The notes: generated by a model not told the origin, from the letters alone. A DNA stretch of 64,000 bases from Gigaspora rosea (GCA_003550325.1 QKWP01000060.1:131952-195951), one strand, 5' to 3'; positions 32,851 to 45,520 are shown, counted from the first letter of the stretch. A program made the numbers and translations.

Positions 32851-34934
32851 CCCCTACAGTAATGACTATGGTAATGAATACGATAACAACTATGATAATA
32901 ATTGTAATGACCTTGGTAATGACCTTGGTAATGAGCATGATAACGATCACGAAAACGACAATGTTAGTACAACTAGCAAGCGAAGTAATGGAAGTGAGGT
33001 TTGGGACTTTTTTAAGAAGGTGGTATGGCAAAAGGAAAAGAAAACAGCCAAATGTAGTGTATTAAAGTGCCCGCATAAGGAATTTTCTTGTGGACGTAGA
33101 GGCTCAACTAGAACATTATGGAGACGCTTAGAAGATGTACACTGGGCCCAGTATGTTGAAACAGAAGAATATCATAGGAAAAAAAAAGACACAAAATGAA
33201 AATGTTACGATTAAGAATCTGCTTAAAGTGAGATCTTGCCTTTTTTTTCTACTTTATTCAGACCGATCTAATTTGAATAAACTTATATAGGATCCTAAGA
33301 ACCCCTTTGCTATTAAATTCGTTAGTGTTGATAATATAAAACTCCAGAATATGTTTGCCACCTGGATCGTCAATAGACAGCGCCTGTTTACAATAATTGA
33401 AGATCCAGAATTAATCGAGATTGTAGAATACTTGAACCCCACAGCGAAGTTAGTTAAAGGGGATGCAATAAAAAATGTGATTATTTTATTTTATCACTTA
33501 AGAAAACAAGAATTGAAGGCAAGCTTCACAATTATGTTATATTTTATATATAGATTAATAATTTAGTTATATTAAATATTTGACATTAAATTTAAAATTG
33601 TTGTTTCTAAGCTTAGCTGCAATATATATTTACTGTATTTAATAAATTTAATTATTTTATTTTTTATCTATTTATTATTATTATTACTGTATTATTATTA
33701 TTTATTTTAATAAATGCTTTAAATGCCTACACTATTATAGACATATTTTTCCACCATCAGTTCAAGAATTTCTTTTACATCAGATCTCTGGACTTCTCCT
33801 AACAACAAGGCCTTTGCTTCCGTTATGGCCCATTATATAGACGATAACTGAACCCTTCAGGAACTTTGGATTGTTAAGTGGTAAACACGACGGAACAAAT
33901 ATTTCTAATGGATTCTTTAGAGTACTTGACGACTATAATATTATATCAAAAGTATTTATTTTTAATTGATTAAGGTTAAAAAAAATTGTGCCAATCTTGT
34001 CCATTCATTACAGCGAATTTTTGAAATTAAGAGCCTGAATTGCTGTGTAATTTTACGTATCTCCTTTTATAAGTAGTAATAATATTAATACATGCCTCAC
34101 ATACTGTATCATAAATTTTAGGATAATTAAAAATTCACTGTAATATTCTTAATGAATTGTCATCGCTTAACACAATGCACTAACTTTTTATTTTTTTAAA
34201 AAAAGCTGCTTGCTATTACTTTAGACAACGCAGCAAATAATGGTGTTTTTGTTTGTAAGTTAGTAATAAAATTATAGGAAGAAGCAAATTTTGAATGGAA
34301 TTCCAAGCACCTTTGCTTCCGGTGCTTCAACTATATATTTAATTTAGCTGTGCAAGCAGCCCTAGATCAAATCAAAGATAATGTTTGCAAGGTAGCATAA
34401 ACCTTAAACTAATTTAAAAAAAAAAATTATCATGCTAATAGTGGAATAACTAGATTCGAGAACTTAGTTTTGCGATTTGTACAACACCTCAACGTTTTGA
34501 GCTCTTCGAAAATGCATGTAATGCATGCGTCATTAAATTTCGTAAACCTATTATTGATTGCCTCACTAGGTGGAATTCTACACATGATATGATCAAGAAT
34601 GGGTTATCCCTTAAACAAGTAGGTATTTTATTCTTAATTATATTACTAAACATAAGGATTATTTTTGTTTTGCATATCAGAATCGGGTGATACAGAATGA
34701 TTTTAATTTTATTTATGTAAATTTAAAAAAATTATCATGGTAATTATGCTAATTACGTGGATCCTATATAAAATTCGTAGGCATTTAATACTCTTACTAG
34801 TTCTTATGATGATCTACACCACTGTACTATTTCATGTAACCAATGGGTTACTTTGGAAATAATTGTTGAATTTCTTGAACCATTCAAGGATCTTACAACT
34901 ATACATGAGGATGAAAACAATTCGGGTCCTAAAA

Positions 34935-35150
34935 CCCGAAATTAAAATTTGAAGACAAAATTGGTTTGACCTATTTTACTTGAAAGACGAAATTATTTGA
35001 TACTTTTTTTGAATAGACGAAATTATAAGGAACATATCTATATAAATTTTATTTGCTCTTCCTTATAAAAATTTTAATTTTCTCTAATAAAGACGAAATA
35101 GGCCTTTTTCAAAAATCAATTTCGGTGGCATCACTACTTACAACTAAAAT
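34935..35150 (+). repeat. Dispersed repeat with AGGCCTTTTTCAAAAATCAA end
   Basis: Runs from an AAACCCGAAATTAAAATTTG segment through ATAAATTTTATTTGCTCTTCC to AGGCCTTTTTCAAAAATCAA. A close copy lies at 45300-45520, and pieces at 55395-55470 and 57060-57115 flank a nested insertion. It disrupts or pads the hAT relic. No coding potential. Confidence 0.65.
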
Positions 35151-36151
35151 GTCATCCAGTACATATAGTACAGCTTTTTGGGTTATTTTTCTCTTCAATA
35201 TAATTATTAATCATGTCAAAGATGTAGCCTCAAATACTGAAAAACAGAGTTAGTATTAAAATCATTTTCAATCATGAAAATGTCAATCACACAAATAAAC
35301 TTTTATGTTTGTTTATTCACTTAAAATAATTATTTTCTAGCACTTTCTATGGCGGCTACGGTGGCTAGAGAAAAGCTAATTCAATATTATTCAAAAACCA
35401 ACACAACCCTGATACTGTGTACTGCCCTTGACCCTCGAAGGAAATTTAACTATTTTGCTAAAAAGGAGTTTCCAGATGATGAGATTGATGGAACAAAGGC
35501 TTTGTAAAAAAATTTTTTTTAATTGTGTCATACAGTGCAAATTTGTATAGTACCCAGTGTACTATTACTATTTATAGTTAGAGTTCTATACTAAATAGAT
35601 CTACAAAAATAGTTTATATGTACGTAATAATTCTTTTTTTTTAGAATGCGTAATCTTTATGAAATGAAATATAGATCAGTTACCACAACTAATAATAACT
35701 TCTTAAATGTTGGCAATACCGTAAAATCAGCCACACGATCAATGCTGGATGAAGATTTTGACGATAACGATGAAGTGTTAGACGAAATTGAACGGTACAT
35801 TTCAGAGAGACCAGTTAATAAGATGTCGATGTATTAGCATGGTGGAAGGTAAATAATTCATAGTGAAAGGTAAATAATAGCAAATATCTACTATATAATT
35901 AGATAATAAATTGGTATTATAATCTCTAGGCACACCAAACACAGTTTCCTCGCCTTTCTAATATGGCTCGCGAATACCTTGCGATTCCCGCATCCTTAGT
36001 TGCTTCCGAATGTTCCTTCTCCACAAGTGGAAATTTGATTGCGAATAAAAAATTCAGTTTGATGCCTAGGGCTGCCCAGTGTCTCTGGTTGTGGCTGCAA
36101 GGGCCATTGAAAGGAAAATTTGAAAGTTTATGATTACAGGTATAGTTACTT

Positions 36152-36226
36152 ATATGGGGTCTTTGCCTTGAAAATGACCTTACGGTATCATGTACCGTAA
36201 GGCCATTTCAAGGCAGAGACCCATAT
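36152..36226. repeat. Fold-back mini-element (75-bp hairpin), copy 1
   Basis: ATATGGGGTCTTTGCCTTG at one end pairs with CAAGGCAGAGACCCATAT at the other, and TTACGGTA pairs with TACCGTAA around a five-base loop. A second, diverged copy lies at 36620 and is split by a hAT-type insertion. Confidence 0.8.
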
Positions 36227-36691
36227 ATCGTCAACAATCCTTTTTGTTCTAAGTATTTTGGCTCTAAAATTACAAAATATATGTCTAAAAATTAATTTTA
36301 CCAATTATTATAAAGAACATGCAACCAAATAGATTAATAAGAAAACTAAAACATATTCAGCAACAAACAATCCATATAAGTTTGTGCTACTTTATAGTAT
36401 CAGGTTGGTTTTACTAGAGAATCATTTTAGAAATGTGATAAGCGAGCAAATACTATTTGCAAGTTTAATTTCATATATCATATGGTTAGTGATAATAAAT
36501 AGAAATGCTAAGTTTTCAACATAATTAGTCTTCTTTTTTTTTTTTTAAACAACTTTAAGATTATTTATATGCTAGTTTTTTTATTGAATAGAATTCAGTC
36601 TTGAGATTTTCTTCAAAGTATATGGGGGTCTTTGCTTTGAAAATCGCATTATAGAACATATAATTTACTATGTCCCGTAACGTGATTTTCA

Positions 36692-38398
36692 TAGTGTTCG
36701 GATCTAGATAATCTGTTTATTTAAAGATAATTATCTGTTAAAAGAAATCATTATCTGTTATCTATATCTGTTCATAATTCCATTATCCAGATAATTATCT
36801 AGATTATCTGTTAATTTTTAGATATATATTTCGTACTAGGTAAACCTATAATATAAATTTTGTGTATCACAGAATTGTATCATACTTAAATCAATACTTG
36901 CGAAATTGTAGATGCACTAGTTTTAATTTCACACAAGATAATCCGTATAAAGCAATTTAGAATTGCTCCAGGTTACTCCATATATGGAGCAACCTGGGTT
37001 TTAAATAATAACTTTGTTCCAGGTTGTTCATATTTCTTGAGATCTCAACACATTCTATCTTTAAACTGGAGTATAACCTGGAATTTTGCTCCAATAACAA
37101 CTTTAATGGCACATATTATACTCATAATAAATGATGATACAGTTTATATATTCTATATTTAATATAAAAGCTTCATACCAAGAACAGAGTGATATTGAAG
37201 ATTTCACGTAGTGTATAGTTATGCTGCAATTTAAATGGCATTCGTATGCAAAATCTTGCATCTTATTAGATAAATGCATATAGCGAAGCATATAGAAATA
37301 AATATATATATATGAGATTCAAAATGGAGTCAATTTGGAAAGAAAGTATTCAATTATTATCGAAAATCATCTGTCATGAACTATATCATTGCCAAAATGG
37401 AATAGTAATTGAAATGTGTGGACGTACATTTATTGATGAATTAAAAATGCATATATCATATAATAACTATTAATAATAAATGAATGTTTTAACATTTGAT
37501 TAATGTCACCATTTCACCATTTCACCGTATACATTAATACAGGATAAATATCTGAAATTAAAGTAATTATCTGGATTATCTGGATAAATTATCTGTCAGA
37601 TAATCCGAATAAAAATTCTAACAGATTCGAACATATTACCTATAATAAGATAGAACACTGAAATCTGAAATGTTGACTTTCCAAGTTCTCATTTACTCTA
37701 CTAAATTTAGCAGCATCAATCATATAGTATGCTAATACATATTAAATATTCACGAACACATACCTTTAAAAAATTAGATTCATATGCACACTAATGCTTT
37801 CCAAGCAAGCAATTAAACATTTACAGTTCGTACATTATATGTATATATATTCTCACCGCTTGTAATTTGAAAATAGCGACGATTAAAAAAAGTATACAAC
37901 ATTTTCTCATCACATAAACAAAATGATTGGTAAAAATGTACAGAACACTTGTGACTGACGATAATTTTATAATAATATAAATAATAAAATAAAAAAATAT
38001 ATATATATAATTATTATAAAAATAAATATATATATATATACGAGATTCAAAATATAGAGTCAATTTGAAAGAAAGTGTTCAATTATTATCGAAAATCACC
38101 TGTCATGAATTATAATATCATTGCCAAAATGTAATAGTAATTGAAATGGTTGAATGTACATTTATTGATGAATTAAAAATGCATATATTAGATAATAATC
38201 ATTAATAAATGAACGTTTTAACATTTGATAAATTTCACCATTTCACTGTTTACTATATACATTAATACAGATTATATATAGATAATTATTTGATATTAAA
38301 GTAATTATCCGGATAAATTATCTGTTGAACAAAATCATTATCCATTATCTATATTATCTGGATAATCCAGATAAAAAATCTAGCAGTTCTGAACACTA
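36692..38398. mobile_element. Non-autonomous hAT element (1.7 kb) with perfect 8-bp TSD
   Basis: Ends are TAGTGTTCGGATCT and, inverted, TAGTGTTCAGAACT. Both sides are flanked by GATTTTCA (36684-36691 and 38399-38406), the 8-bp duplication expected of hAT elements. Near the ends there are many ATTATCTGGATAATC-type motifs. No transposase is encoded; the decayed hAT nearby has different termini, so it is not its obvious source. Confidence 0.9.
37297..38275 (+). repeat. Internal direct duplication in the 1.7-kb hAT element
   Basis: A block of about 240 bp (GAGATTCAAAATGGAGTCAA ... to ATACATTAATACAG) at about 37313-37545 recurs at about 38042-38275 with small differences. A third terminus-like segment (TCAGATAATCCGAATAAAAA, near 37597) follows the first block. 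Confidence 0.8.
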
Positions 38399-38802
38399 GA
38401 TTTTCAAGGCAAAAACCCATATATTTATTGGTAATTAAAGTGCTAACTCATTTCGGAAGTTTAACTTACTTCTACAAATTTATCTTTAGCCATGTCAAGC
38501 TACAAACGATCAAAAAGTTCAAATCCAAAATAATTAAATCAACATGATCTAATATAATGCTTTATATCGTACGTACATACGTACATAATTTAAATAAACT
38601 TGTATATATTATCGGACTTTCAAACATGTTTGCAAACTTTCGAACCGGACTCAGACTGGACTCAAACCAAGGCAAAAGTTTGATATTCGAACCCGGACTG
38701 AACTGAGCTTAAAAATAGTTTGAGTTCAAGTCTGGTTTGAATTTCAAACTGGACTCAAACTTGCCTTAAATCTGGTTTCAGATCGGGTTCGTCGGAGCCC
38801 TA

Positions 38803-39656
38803 GCCCGAAGGTTTTACACTAGTTGCCATACCTACAACCCAACTAGGGGATTGTCTATTTAAACCCTCTGGTCAACGCTTCGCATATCAATCCTACTTGT
38901 GACCACTGTTATAGCCCTCCAATACATTAGTCAGTCGAAGACAGTTCCGGATGCTAACTACATCCCCTTAGGACTAATTTATCCTCGCGGTGCACTTGGT
39001 AGAGCAGTCCCTGTCCCACACAGGTATTACCTACACTTCGGTAACTTACGTACTTACTGAGGCAAGCAACTTGCAATCAGAGGATACCCTGCAACCGCTA
39101 CTATTACCTACTTCTGCCCTTATAAGGTTTGCTCCAACCCTGGTAACCACCATCACTTTCCTACCGGTCCTTCACCATTTTCCCAGACTTCCAATTCAGT
39201 TGGCCCGGAAGGGTTGATCTACCCGGCATTAGGTGCCATTATAGTTTTTCTCCCCCTGGTCCCCAATTCCTCAATATGGGACCTTTTCCTCTGGTGTGAC
39301 TCCAGTAGCCAGGTTGGTAGACCTTGTCTCCAAGGACAACATCTGGTTCTCCGGTTTTAGTCCAATATTCCAGCTTTGTTAGCACCGTCAAAGATCAGAG
39401 CTACCTCTTTACTTGGGACTTGCCAAATGGATTTTTGTTTCTCCGGATCCTTGTATTTGTTTGTGTCACAAGATACAACTTCGCCTGAAAGCTCCTATTC
39501 AAGATGGTAACCAAGAACTACAGGTGATGTACCCAACTGATCGACAAGAAATAGTTACCAGAACACAGGTCTATTTTTTCCAAAGCGTCGCCAGTGGAAT
39601 TTGAACTCAAGACCTGCCACTTGGAGGTGATAACTTACCAACTTCCCTAAGTCGCC
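38803..39656 (-). mobile_element. GC-richer island with tRNA-like pol III promoter; SINE candidate
   Basis: This ~850-bp segment is visibly GC-richer than the AT-rich DNA around it. Read on the minus strand, it begins GGCGACTTAGGGAAGTTGG (A-box-like, 39641-39656) and about 45 nt later has GTTCAAATTCC (39596-39606), a good B box, followed by CACTGGCGAC, so the first ~70 nt fold plausibly like a degenerate tRNA. That is the standard head of a SINE. The body (to about 38810) has no intact frame. A tRNA-D-arm-like GGTAGAGCAG also occurs on the plus strand near 38988, which may be chance. A 3' tail and target duplication were not resolved. Confidence 0.55.
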
Positions 39657-41054
39657 ACACCCTTTATAAAATATTTTTTTGAAGTATATTTTATAAATTT
39701 TATTAAGAAAATTTTTTAAAATTATTAATAAACTTTAAAGCAATAAAAGTTTAAAAACTTTATTTTAAAATTTTTACTATTAAATTTTTTTTTAAATTTT
39801 TTTAAATATTATATTCTTGTTTATAAAAAATTTTTTACTTTTATTTTTTTTTATATAAGTATAATATTATATTAAAAACTATCCCTTAGTTTGTACTACT
39901 TCGCAGGCAAATTTGCCTGTAAAATTACTATAAATATACCTCTGATCTATTTTTTTAATCATTTAAAATATTTAAATAAAATTTGGTATTATAATATTAA
40001 TAACAAGGATTATATTTTTGAATTATTTAAATTTATATTATAAGACAAAAAGTTTATATTGCTTATAAGCTGAAAATATTAAATTTTAAAGAAATTTTTT
40101 AACCAAAAAAATATTTTACAATATCTTGGCGAATTCTTTAAATATTGGTTTTAAAAATATAGTTTCTAATGCAATATTGTAGTTTATATAAAGGATGGCA
40201 ACTTTTATTATTTGACTTTATATGATTTACTTGTAAAAATTAAGACTTGTATTAGAAGTGAAAATTTTTTTTATAGACGGGAATATATAAAATTTGAGAA
40301 AACCTAAAGAAAAAATTCTATAGTAAAAGTTCCAAAACAAAATCTTTAAACTTTTATTACACCAAAGTTTTTTAATAATTTTAAAAAAAATTTTATAATA
40401 AAGTTGATAAAACAGAACTAATATTATACTTTTTACTTAGAAAATATAGCTAAAATTAATATTTAAGGTTTTATTTAAAAAATTTAAAATTTTAAAATTT
40501 TCACAGGCAAATATGCTTGCGTAACAAAGCAAGAGATAGATCAAAAACTAATATTTATAGAGCTTACCAAAAATTAATAAATAATTTTTTGAATTAATAT
40601 ATTTGTACTCTTAGGGTGTACTAAAATTTTATGTACCTATTATTTTTGTAGTACAAAATCATGTAATTGTTGATCACATATATCACATGTACAACTCAGC
40701 GGTTATGATCATATGCATCAGAGATTAAATCGTGTGTAGGCATGTATTGTAAACAAATGACGTTTGATCCCGTGGTATAAATAGAAAAGCAAAATTAAAA
40801 AAAAGCACTTTTCTCTCTTTTTTTTCTTGCATGAAACACATAACAAACACAAACAAACACGTAACAAACACAAAACAAACGCTTGACAAATGTAAAAGTA
40901 AAAAAAAAAATTACTAACCCACACGTATATCTCTCTTGAAAGCCTGCATTAAGTTCGATATTGTGTAACAGTTATTTCTAGTTTGAGCATAGTAGTTCAC
41001 TTGTTTTTTGGGTGTGTTTTATTAAAATCATATTAGTTTATTCAACAAATCGTC
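39657..41054. other. AT-rich spacer upstream of the MULE relic
   Basis: Mostly homopolymeric A/T runs. GCAGGCAAATTTGCCTG (39904) and CACAGGCAAATATGCTTGCG (40501) might mark ends of a small element. The segment 40600-41050 probably holds the 5' flank of the MULE. No gene supported. Confidence 0.5.
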
Positions 41055-43665
41055 AAATGGAATGTGAAGACAGCTTGCATCAAATCGAATATGAAGACAA
41101 CTTGGAAATTCTTGCAGAGCAGTCTTTAAGTATTGTAGTATAGTAAGGCAAAAGTTTTTAGTTTTGATTTTGACTTAAATTATTGTAATTTCGTTGGCTA
41201 ATTTAAACTAAATTGTAGTGAGCAGAACTTGGTTGAAACGGTGGATCCCCCGGTGGTTGAGCAAACTTTTAATAGTTGGGAAGAAATAGATAATTTTATG
41301 TTTTTCTATGCAAAGTCCCAGAAATTCGTCTGTATCATACGCGGGTCAGAATATAAAGATGGAGTTTGTAGAAGCCATCGATACGCCTGTGAACACCAAG
41401 GTTGTAATTCTGTGAAGAAAAAGGCTAATATTGTTGAAAATCAACGGAAAACGCGAAGTAAACATACAGGTGCCGCTGGCAAGTTCGTGCAAATTGTCCT
41501 AAAACAACAGGTGTATTAAGTATCAATTCTCTCAGTTTGAGTCATAACTACCATCCAATAATAAATGAAACTAATAGGTTTGCAGTAAAATATCGTACGT
41601 TTACTGATGATATGTTAAATGATATCAAGTTTTGGACTGAAACTGGCAATATTACAATGAGAACTCAGTATCAAATGTTGATAAAGCGGTATCCCAATGC
41701 CTTTTTTTTGCCTCAAGACATCTTAAATACAATTCAAACCTTCAAACGACAAAATCATGTTAAATGTGAGGCTGCCGTCTTACTTAATTATCTACTTAAA
41801 TGTAAAGCTAAAGATACTAAATGGGTTGTAAATTGGAAAGTTGATCCTACAAACAATTTTCTTGTATTTCTGTTCTGGATGTCACCTGATCAACATGATT
41901 TGTATCTTTGCTATCGAGAAGTTGTTCAGCACGATAATACATATTCAACAAATCGATTCAAAATGGTACTAGGCTTTTGGTGATAGTAGACAATAATAAT
42001 TGGTCAAGATTGGTAGGACAAGCTCTTATGAGTGATGAAACAGTTGAAAGTTATGAATGGGTTTTTCAAACTTTAGTTATGAATACAAGAGCTGCGCCTT
42101 TAACAATAATCACCGACAATGATTTTGCCATTAATGCTGCGATCGCTAATGTTTTATCTGATTCATATTATATTCATTGCATTTTCATATAGAACAGAAC
42201 TTAATAAAGAATTTAAAAGGGAAACTGGGAAAACAATATGATGAGTTTTCAACACATTGGTATCAAATGCGCAATTCACTTTCATACAATCGATTTGATG
42301 ATTTATAGAATAAGCTTTTGAAAAAATTTCCTGATACTGCATCGTATCTAAATCGCGTTCTCTATGGTGAAAAACAACGTTGGGCTCTTTGTTATATTTC
42401 TAGAGTTTTCACTGCTGGAATGCAGTCGACACAACGTGTAGAAGGTCAAAATGCAATTATAAAAAGTTCAGTGAATGGTAATATATCATTAATAAATCTC
42501 GCAAAGCACATTGATGACCAAATTAGTCACGCATCTACCTTCATTCAATATAAACATTGGGCTTATTCTATTACGAGGTCTACGCTTATTCATGCAAGCT
42601 CAGAATTTTCACCGGATATTGATAAATGGATTACCACTTATTTAACACAAGCTTCTTTATCTATGCAACAACAAGAAATTGCTTAAGCTATATAGTATAC
42701 GTCGCAGCGTGTTAATAATATTCAAGATTTAGTAGGATTACAATTAGATTCTATTGAAAAAGTGGATTTGAGTACACAATGTAATCTAGACGAACAATCT
42801 ATTATCTTTGTTGAAGATGCAGTAGATGCACCTGCTATTTTAATTCAAGAACTCTTATCATCCACAGAAGTCGATTCTATTCTTGAGATTTGGGAGGTTA
42901 TACAACACAGACGCAAGGCTAAAATTATGTCATATTGTTCAAAAATAATTCACACCTATGCACATGCCTTGGTTTAATCCATTGTAATATTGTTTGTAGA
43001 CACTTTTTTTCAGTTATGACCGTGTCTAATTATGCTATATTTCACATCATACTTATATCAAAATGATGGTACATTGATGACAAGCAAATTGAGCTAGAAT
43101 CATTAACACAACAATACCCTTTCATTATTGGGTTGGGTAATAAGCAAAATGTGGGTGATAATGAACAATCGTTTTCTGACTGCCTTTTTGTTTACCAGAA
43201 ATTTCCTTTAGCGATATTCATGCTAAAGTTAACTATTGCAAAACTTACGTAACAGCCAATGGTAGGCTATTCAAATTGGGTTGGATGTTGGTTCTAGTGC
43301 TATACAGGAGCTTAAAGATTTAATAAATAGCTTTATAACCAAATATGCTCCGAAAAAAGAAAAAATTAGTTAATGAAAAGAACATAGAACAACAGGAAGA
43401 TGAGAACAAAGATATTTCAAATAGTAGTTCTAGTGACGAAGATTTTGTGGCAGTTGAAAATCCAATTGTTCATTCCAGAAGAGTAGTGCCAAAAAAAGAG
43501 ATTTAAAGGATCTCACGAGTTAGAAAGTAATAAATTTAAGCGAAACGTAGAAGGTCAAAAGGCTAGAAAGCCAACTCAATATCAGCAATGTCAAAATACT
43601 GGTTATAATAAGACAGGTTGTGAGGCATGGCATAAACGGCAGGGCATCACATATTCATATTAATT
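41055..43665 (+). pseudogene. MULE/FAR1-type transposase relic
   Basis: Blocks in order: an acidic N-terminus starting MECEDSLHQIEYE (41055); a FAR1-like zinc-binding region (41229-41519: FNSWEEIDNFMFFYAKSQ, then C and H residues); a helical region (41537-41900); the DDE core with HDNTYSTNRFKM (first Asp 41933), TIITDNDFA (second Asp 42115) and C-x-F-H at 42178; QRVEGQNAIIKSS (Glu 42441); a long C-terminal region to 42977; and a CCHC-like knuckle CQNTGYNKTGC (43590-43625). Frameshifts near 41525, 41978 and 42190 and stops at 42307 and 42684 break it. It would cut and paste a Mutator-like element; I did not find its terminal repeats. Confidence 0.85.
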
Positions 43666-45299
43666 TGAACATAAATTCATAAAAGTTTACTTGATACGTA
43701 TGTAATATAGCAGCATATATAAGGTAATTTTCAATAAAACATATAGTTAATAAGGATCAAATCTGCCTTTTACACAGCACCTCTTTGATAGTTAGGGTTA
43801 GGTCGAATATTAATATTTTAAGGGTATTAGGTTAATTTGGGCAGTTTATAAGAAGTATTCCTTAGTGAAATCATATGTATTATCTTAGATACTGTATTGC
43901 ATACTTATGATATTAATTATACATTGTGTCTTGGCTATTTATATTTAATTGCCCTTAATTGATATAAGTAAAATAAATGTGTTATACGTAGTGTGAGTTT
44001 GTATGAACTAATTTCATAGATAAAAGATAAGTATTTACCATTACGCTTTATTTATAGTTACATGATACGCAGATTACTAATAATATGTGAAACCTTACTT
44101 TATGTAGTCGTTTTGTAAACATAGTCAAAAATAAAGAATGCCAGATAAAAAATCTTCACCCAAATATTTATGTTATTTGTGTAACATATTGGTCAGGTAG
44201 CTATATACAGGCAGACCTTTCTAAGAGCGCCTTCTATAAGAACGTTTAAGTGCTGGCCCAAATATATAGAATAGATTGTTTCTACAGTACTTGAGAAAAT
44301 GAGTAAGTGCTATATGTGTATACTTAAGTATGCGAATGCGATTTTTACAGGGCTATTCGCAAATTTCCAAGTTGGATACATCGGATGTATGTCAGCAATT
44401 AGTAGCTATTAGCTGGTTTTATAGCAAAATTATTAGTTGGGCATTTTTTACTTAATAAATGGATTTATCTTTGGGACAAAATCGGTCAATTCCGATTCAG
44501 CCAACCATGATTTCCGATGCACTCCGACTTATTCCGATCCTGGGTATATGCACCCTAGGGTATCTGTATATAACTCCTAATTTTTTTAGTTAAAAATTTT
44601 TTTTTAAATTTGTTATTTTTAACTTAAACTTTTTTTTTATAATATAAAATTAAATAATGCTATAATATAATTTTTTTTAAATATTATCAAAAAAAAATTT
44701 TAATTAAGTTATACAAAGTTAATTTTTTGATTCTCATAATATAAAATTTTGAAAAATAATCTGGCACTCTAGTTTTTAATTTTATTTTCAAAAAATTTTA
44801 TATGTAAAATATATAAAAATTTTCTATAAATATTTATAAAAGAATTTAACTAATTTTAACACCTGGTTAAAGTTATAAATTTTAACCACCCTTTATTTTT
44901 ATAGAAGTTTTTATATAAAAATTATTCTTTAAAGATTAGAGTTAGGATATAGGTATATTAAGTTAGAGGATGGATTGATTATTTATATGCAAAATTAGAT
45001 ATCAAAAACTTTTATTTAATAGCCCAAAGCTAGTTTTTGTAATAAAATTTTGCAATATTAATAATTTTTTGATTTTTTTTCTAAATTTTCTTAAAATTTT
45101 CTTTATTTTGTTACACAAGATCCTGCGATCTGATTGGTAAATTATAGGGTGGTTACATCACCAGGGGGGCAAATTAGCAACACTCTTTATAAAAAACTAT
45201 TTAGATAATAAATACTGTATAATAAAAAAATTTTTTCAAAATTTTGCAAAAATTTGATCTAGCCAGGTTATAAAAATTAAATATAGTGATAAAATTATT
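43666..45299. other. AT-rich spacer with one mariner-like terminus
   Basis: No gene. At 44205-44232, TACAGGCAGACCTTTCTAAG resembles the end of a pogo/mariner-like element (compare TACAGTCAACCCTCCCTAAA near 3130), but no inverted partner is visible. Otherwise AT-rich. Confidence 0.5.
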
Positions 45300-45520
45300 T
45301 TGGTTTTGGGATTCAAAATTAAAATTTTTTTCTAAAATTGGTTTTGATTTATTTTATTAAAACCTGAAATTTTTTGATACTTTTTTTGAATAGATAAAAT
45401 TATAAAAAATATAAATATATAAATTTTATTTGCTCTTCCTTATAAAAAAGTTTAATTTATTTTTGATAATCTGAAATAGGCTTTTTTCAAAAATCAATTT
45501 CAGTAGTATAAGGTCACCGA
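45300..45520 (+). repeat. Dispersed repeat, second copy
   Basis: Matches the repeat in the hAT relic (34935) over its whole length, including TTTGATACTTTTTTTGAATA and the end GGCTTTTTTCAAAAATCAA. Confidence 0.7.

Larger units (their letters stand above)
32619..36132 (+). pseudogene. hAT transposase relic with introns
   Basis: Exon-like blocks in the plus direction: a Met and Asp/Asn-rich start (32619-32960, interrupted by a small insertion); a BED zinc finger (EVWDFFKKVVW, C...C, then TLWRRLEDVH; 32995-33145); NMFATWIVNRQRLF and following (33345-33520); an FTSDLWTSPNN-like block with a lesion (about 33775-33850); ITLDNAANNG (34215); RWNSTHDM (34570); ALDPRRKFNYF (35430); and the C-terminal dimerisation domain FPRLSNMAREYLAIPASLVASECSFS split in the text as FPRLSNMAREYLAIP then ASECSFSTSGNLIANKK (35945-36060). 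Spacers between blocks look like short AT-rich introns, for example GTAAATAATT...CTCTAG at 35850-35929. Stops and indels show it is inactive. Confidence 0.85.
36620..38422. repeat. Fold-back mini-element copy 2, split by an insertion
   Basis: Left half ATATGGGGGTCTTTGCTTTG... to GTCCCGTAACGTGATTTTCA and right half GATTTTCAAGGCAAAAACCC, ending ATAT. Removing the hAT-type element and one 8-bp duplication restores a hairpin like copy 1. Confidence 0.75.
31812..38802 (+). mobile_element. Degenerate hAT-superfamily DNA transposon
   Basis: The ends are TAGGGCACC on the left and its inverted partner TAGGGCTCC on the right. Both are followed inward by subterminal arrays of short GGTTCGGGTTTGG/AACCCGAACTCAAACC-like repeats (31820-32110 and 38620-38790), a layout often seen in hAT elements. 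In between lies a hAT transposase relic. A second TAGGGCACC at 32032 suggests an internal rearrangement, and I find no matching 8-bp duplication outside, so the boundaries are provisional. Confidence 0.7.

Noticed and set aside
31804..38810. Target duplication for the large hAT element
   Set aside because: The eight bases outside the left end (ATCAGGTG) and right end (GCCCGAAG) do not match, so the true ends remain uncertain.
38976..39012. tRNA gene on the plus strand starting at GCGGTGCACTTGGTAGAGCAG
   Set aside because: A D-arm-like and an anticodon-stem-like segment can be drawn, but no T arm or acceptor closes the cloverleaf.
39890..40545. MITE between the two GGCAAATTTGCCTG/GGCAAATATGCTTG motifs
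   Set aside because: The motifs are short, themselves palindromic, and no consistent inverted arms or target duplication extend from them.
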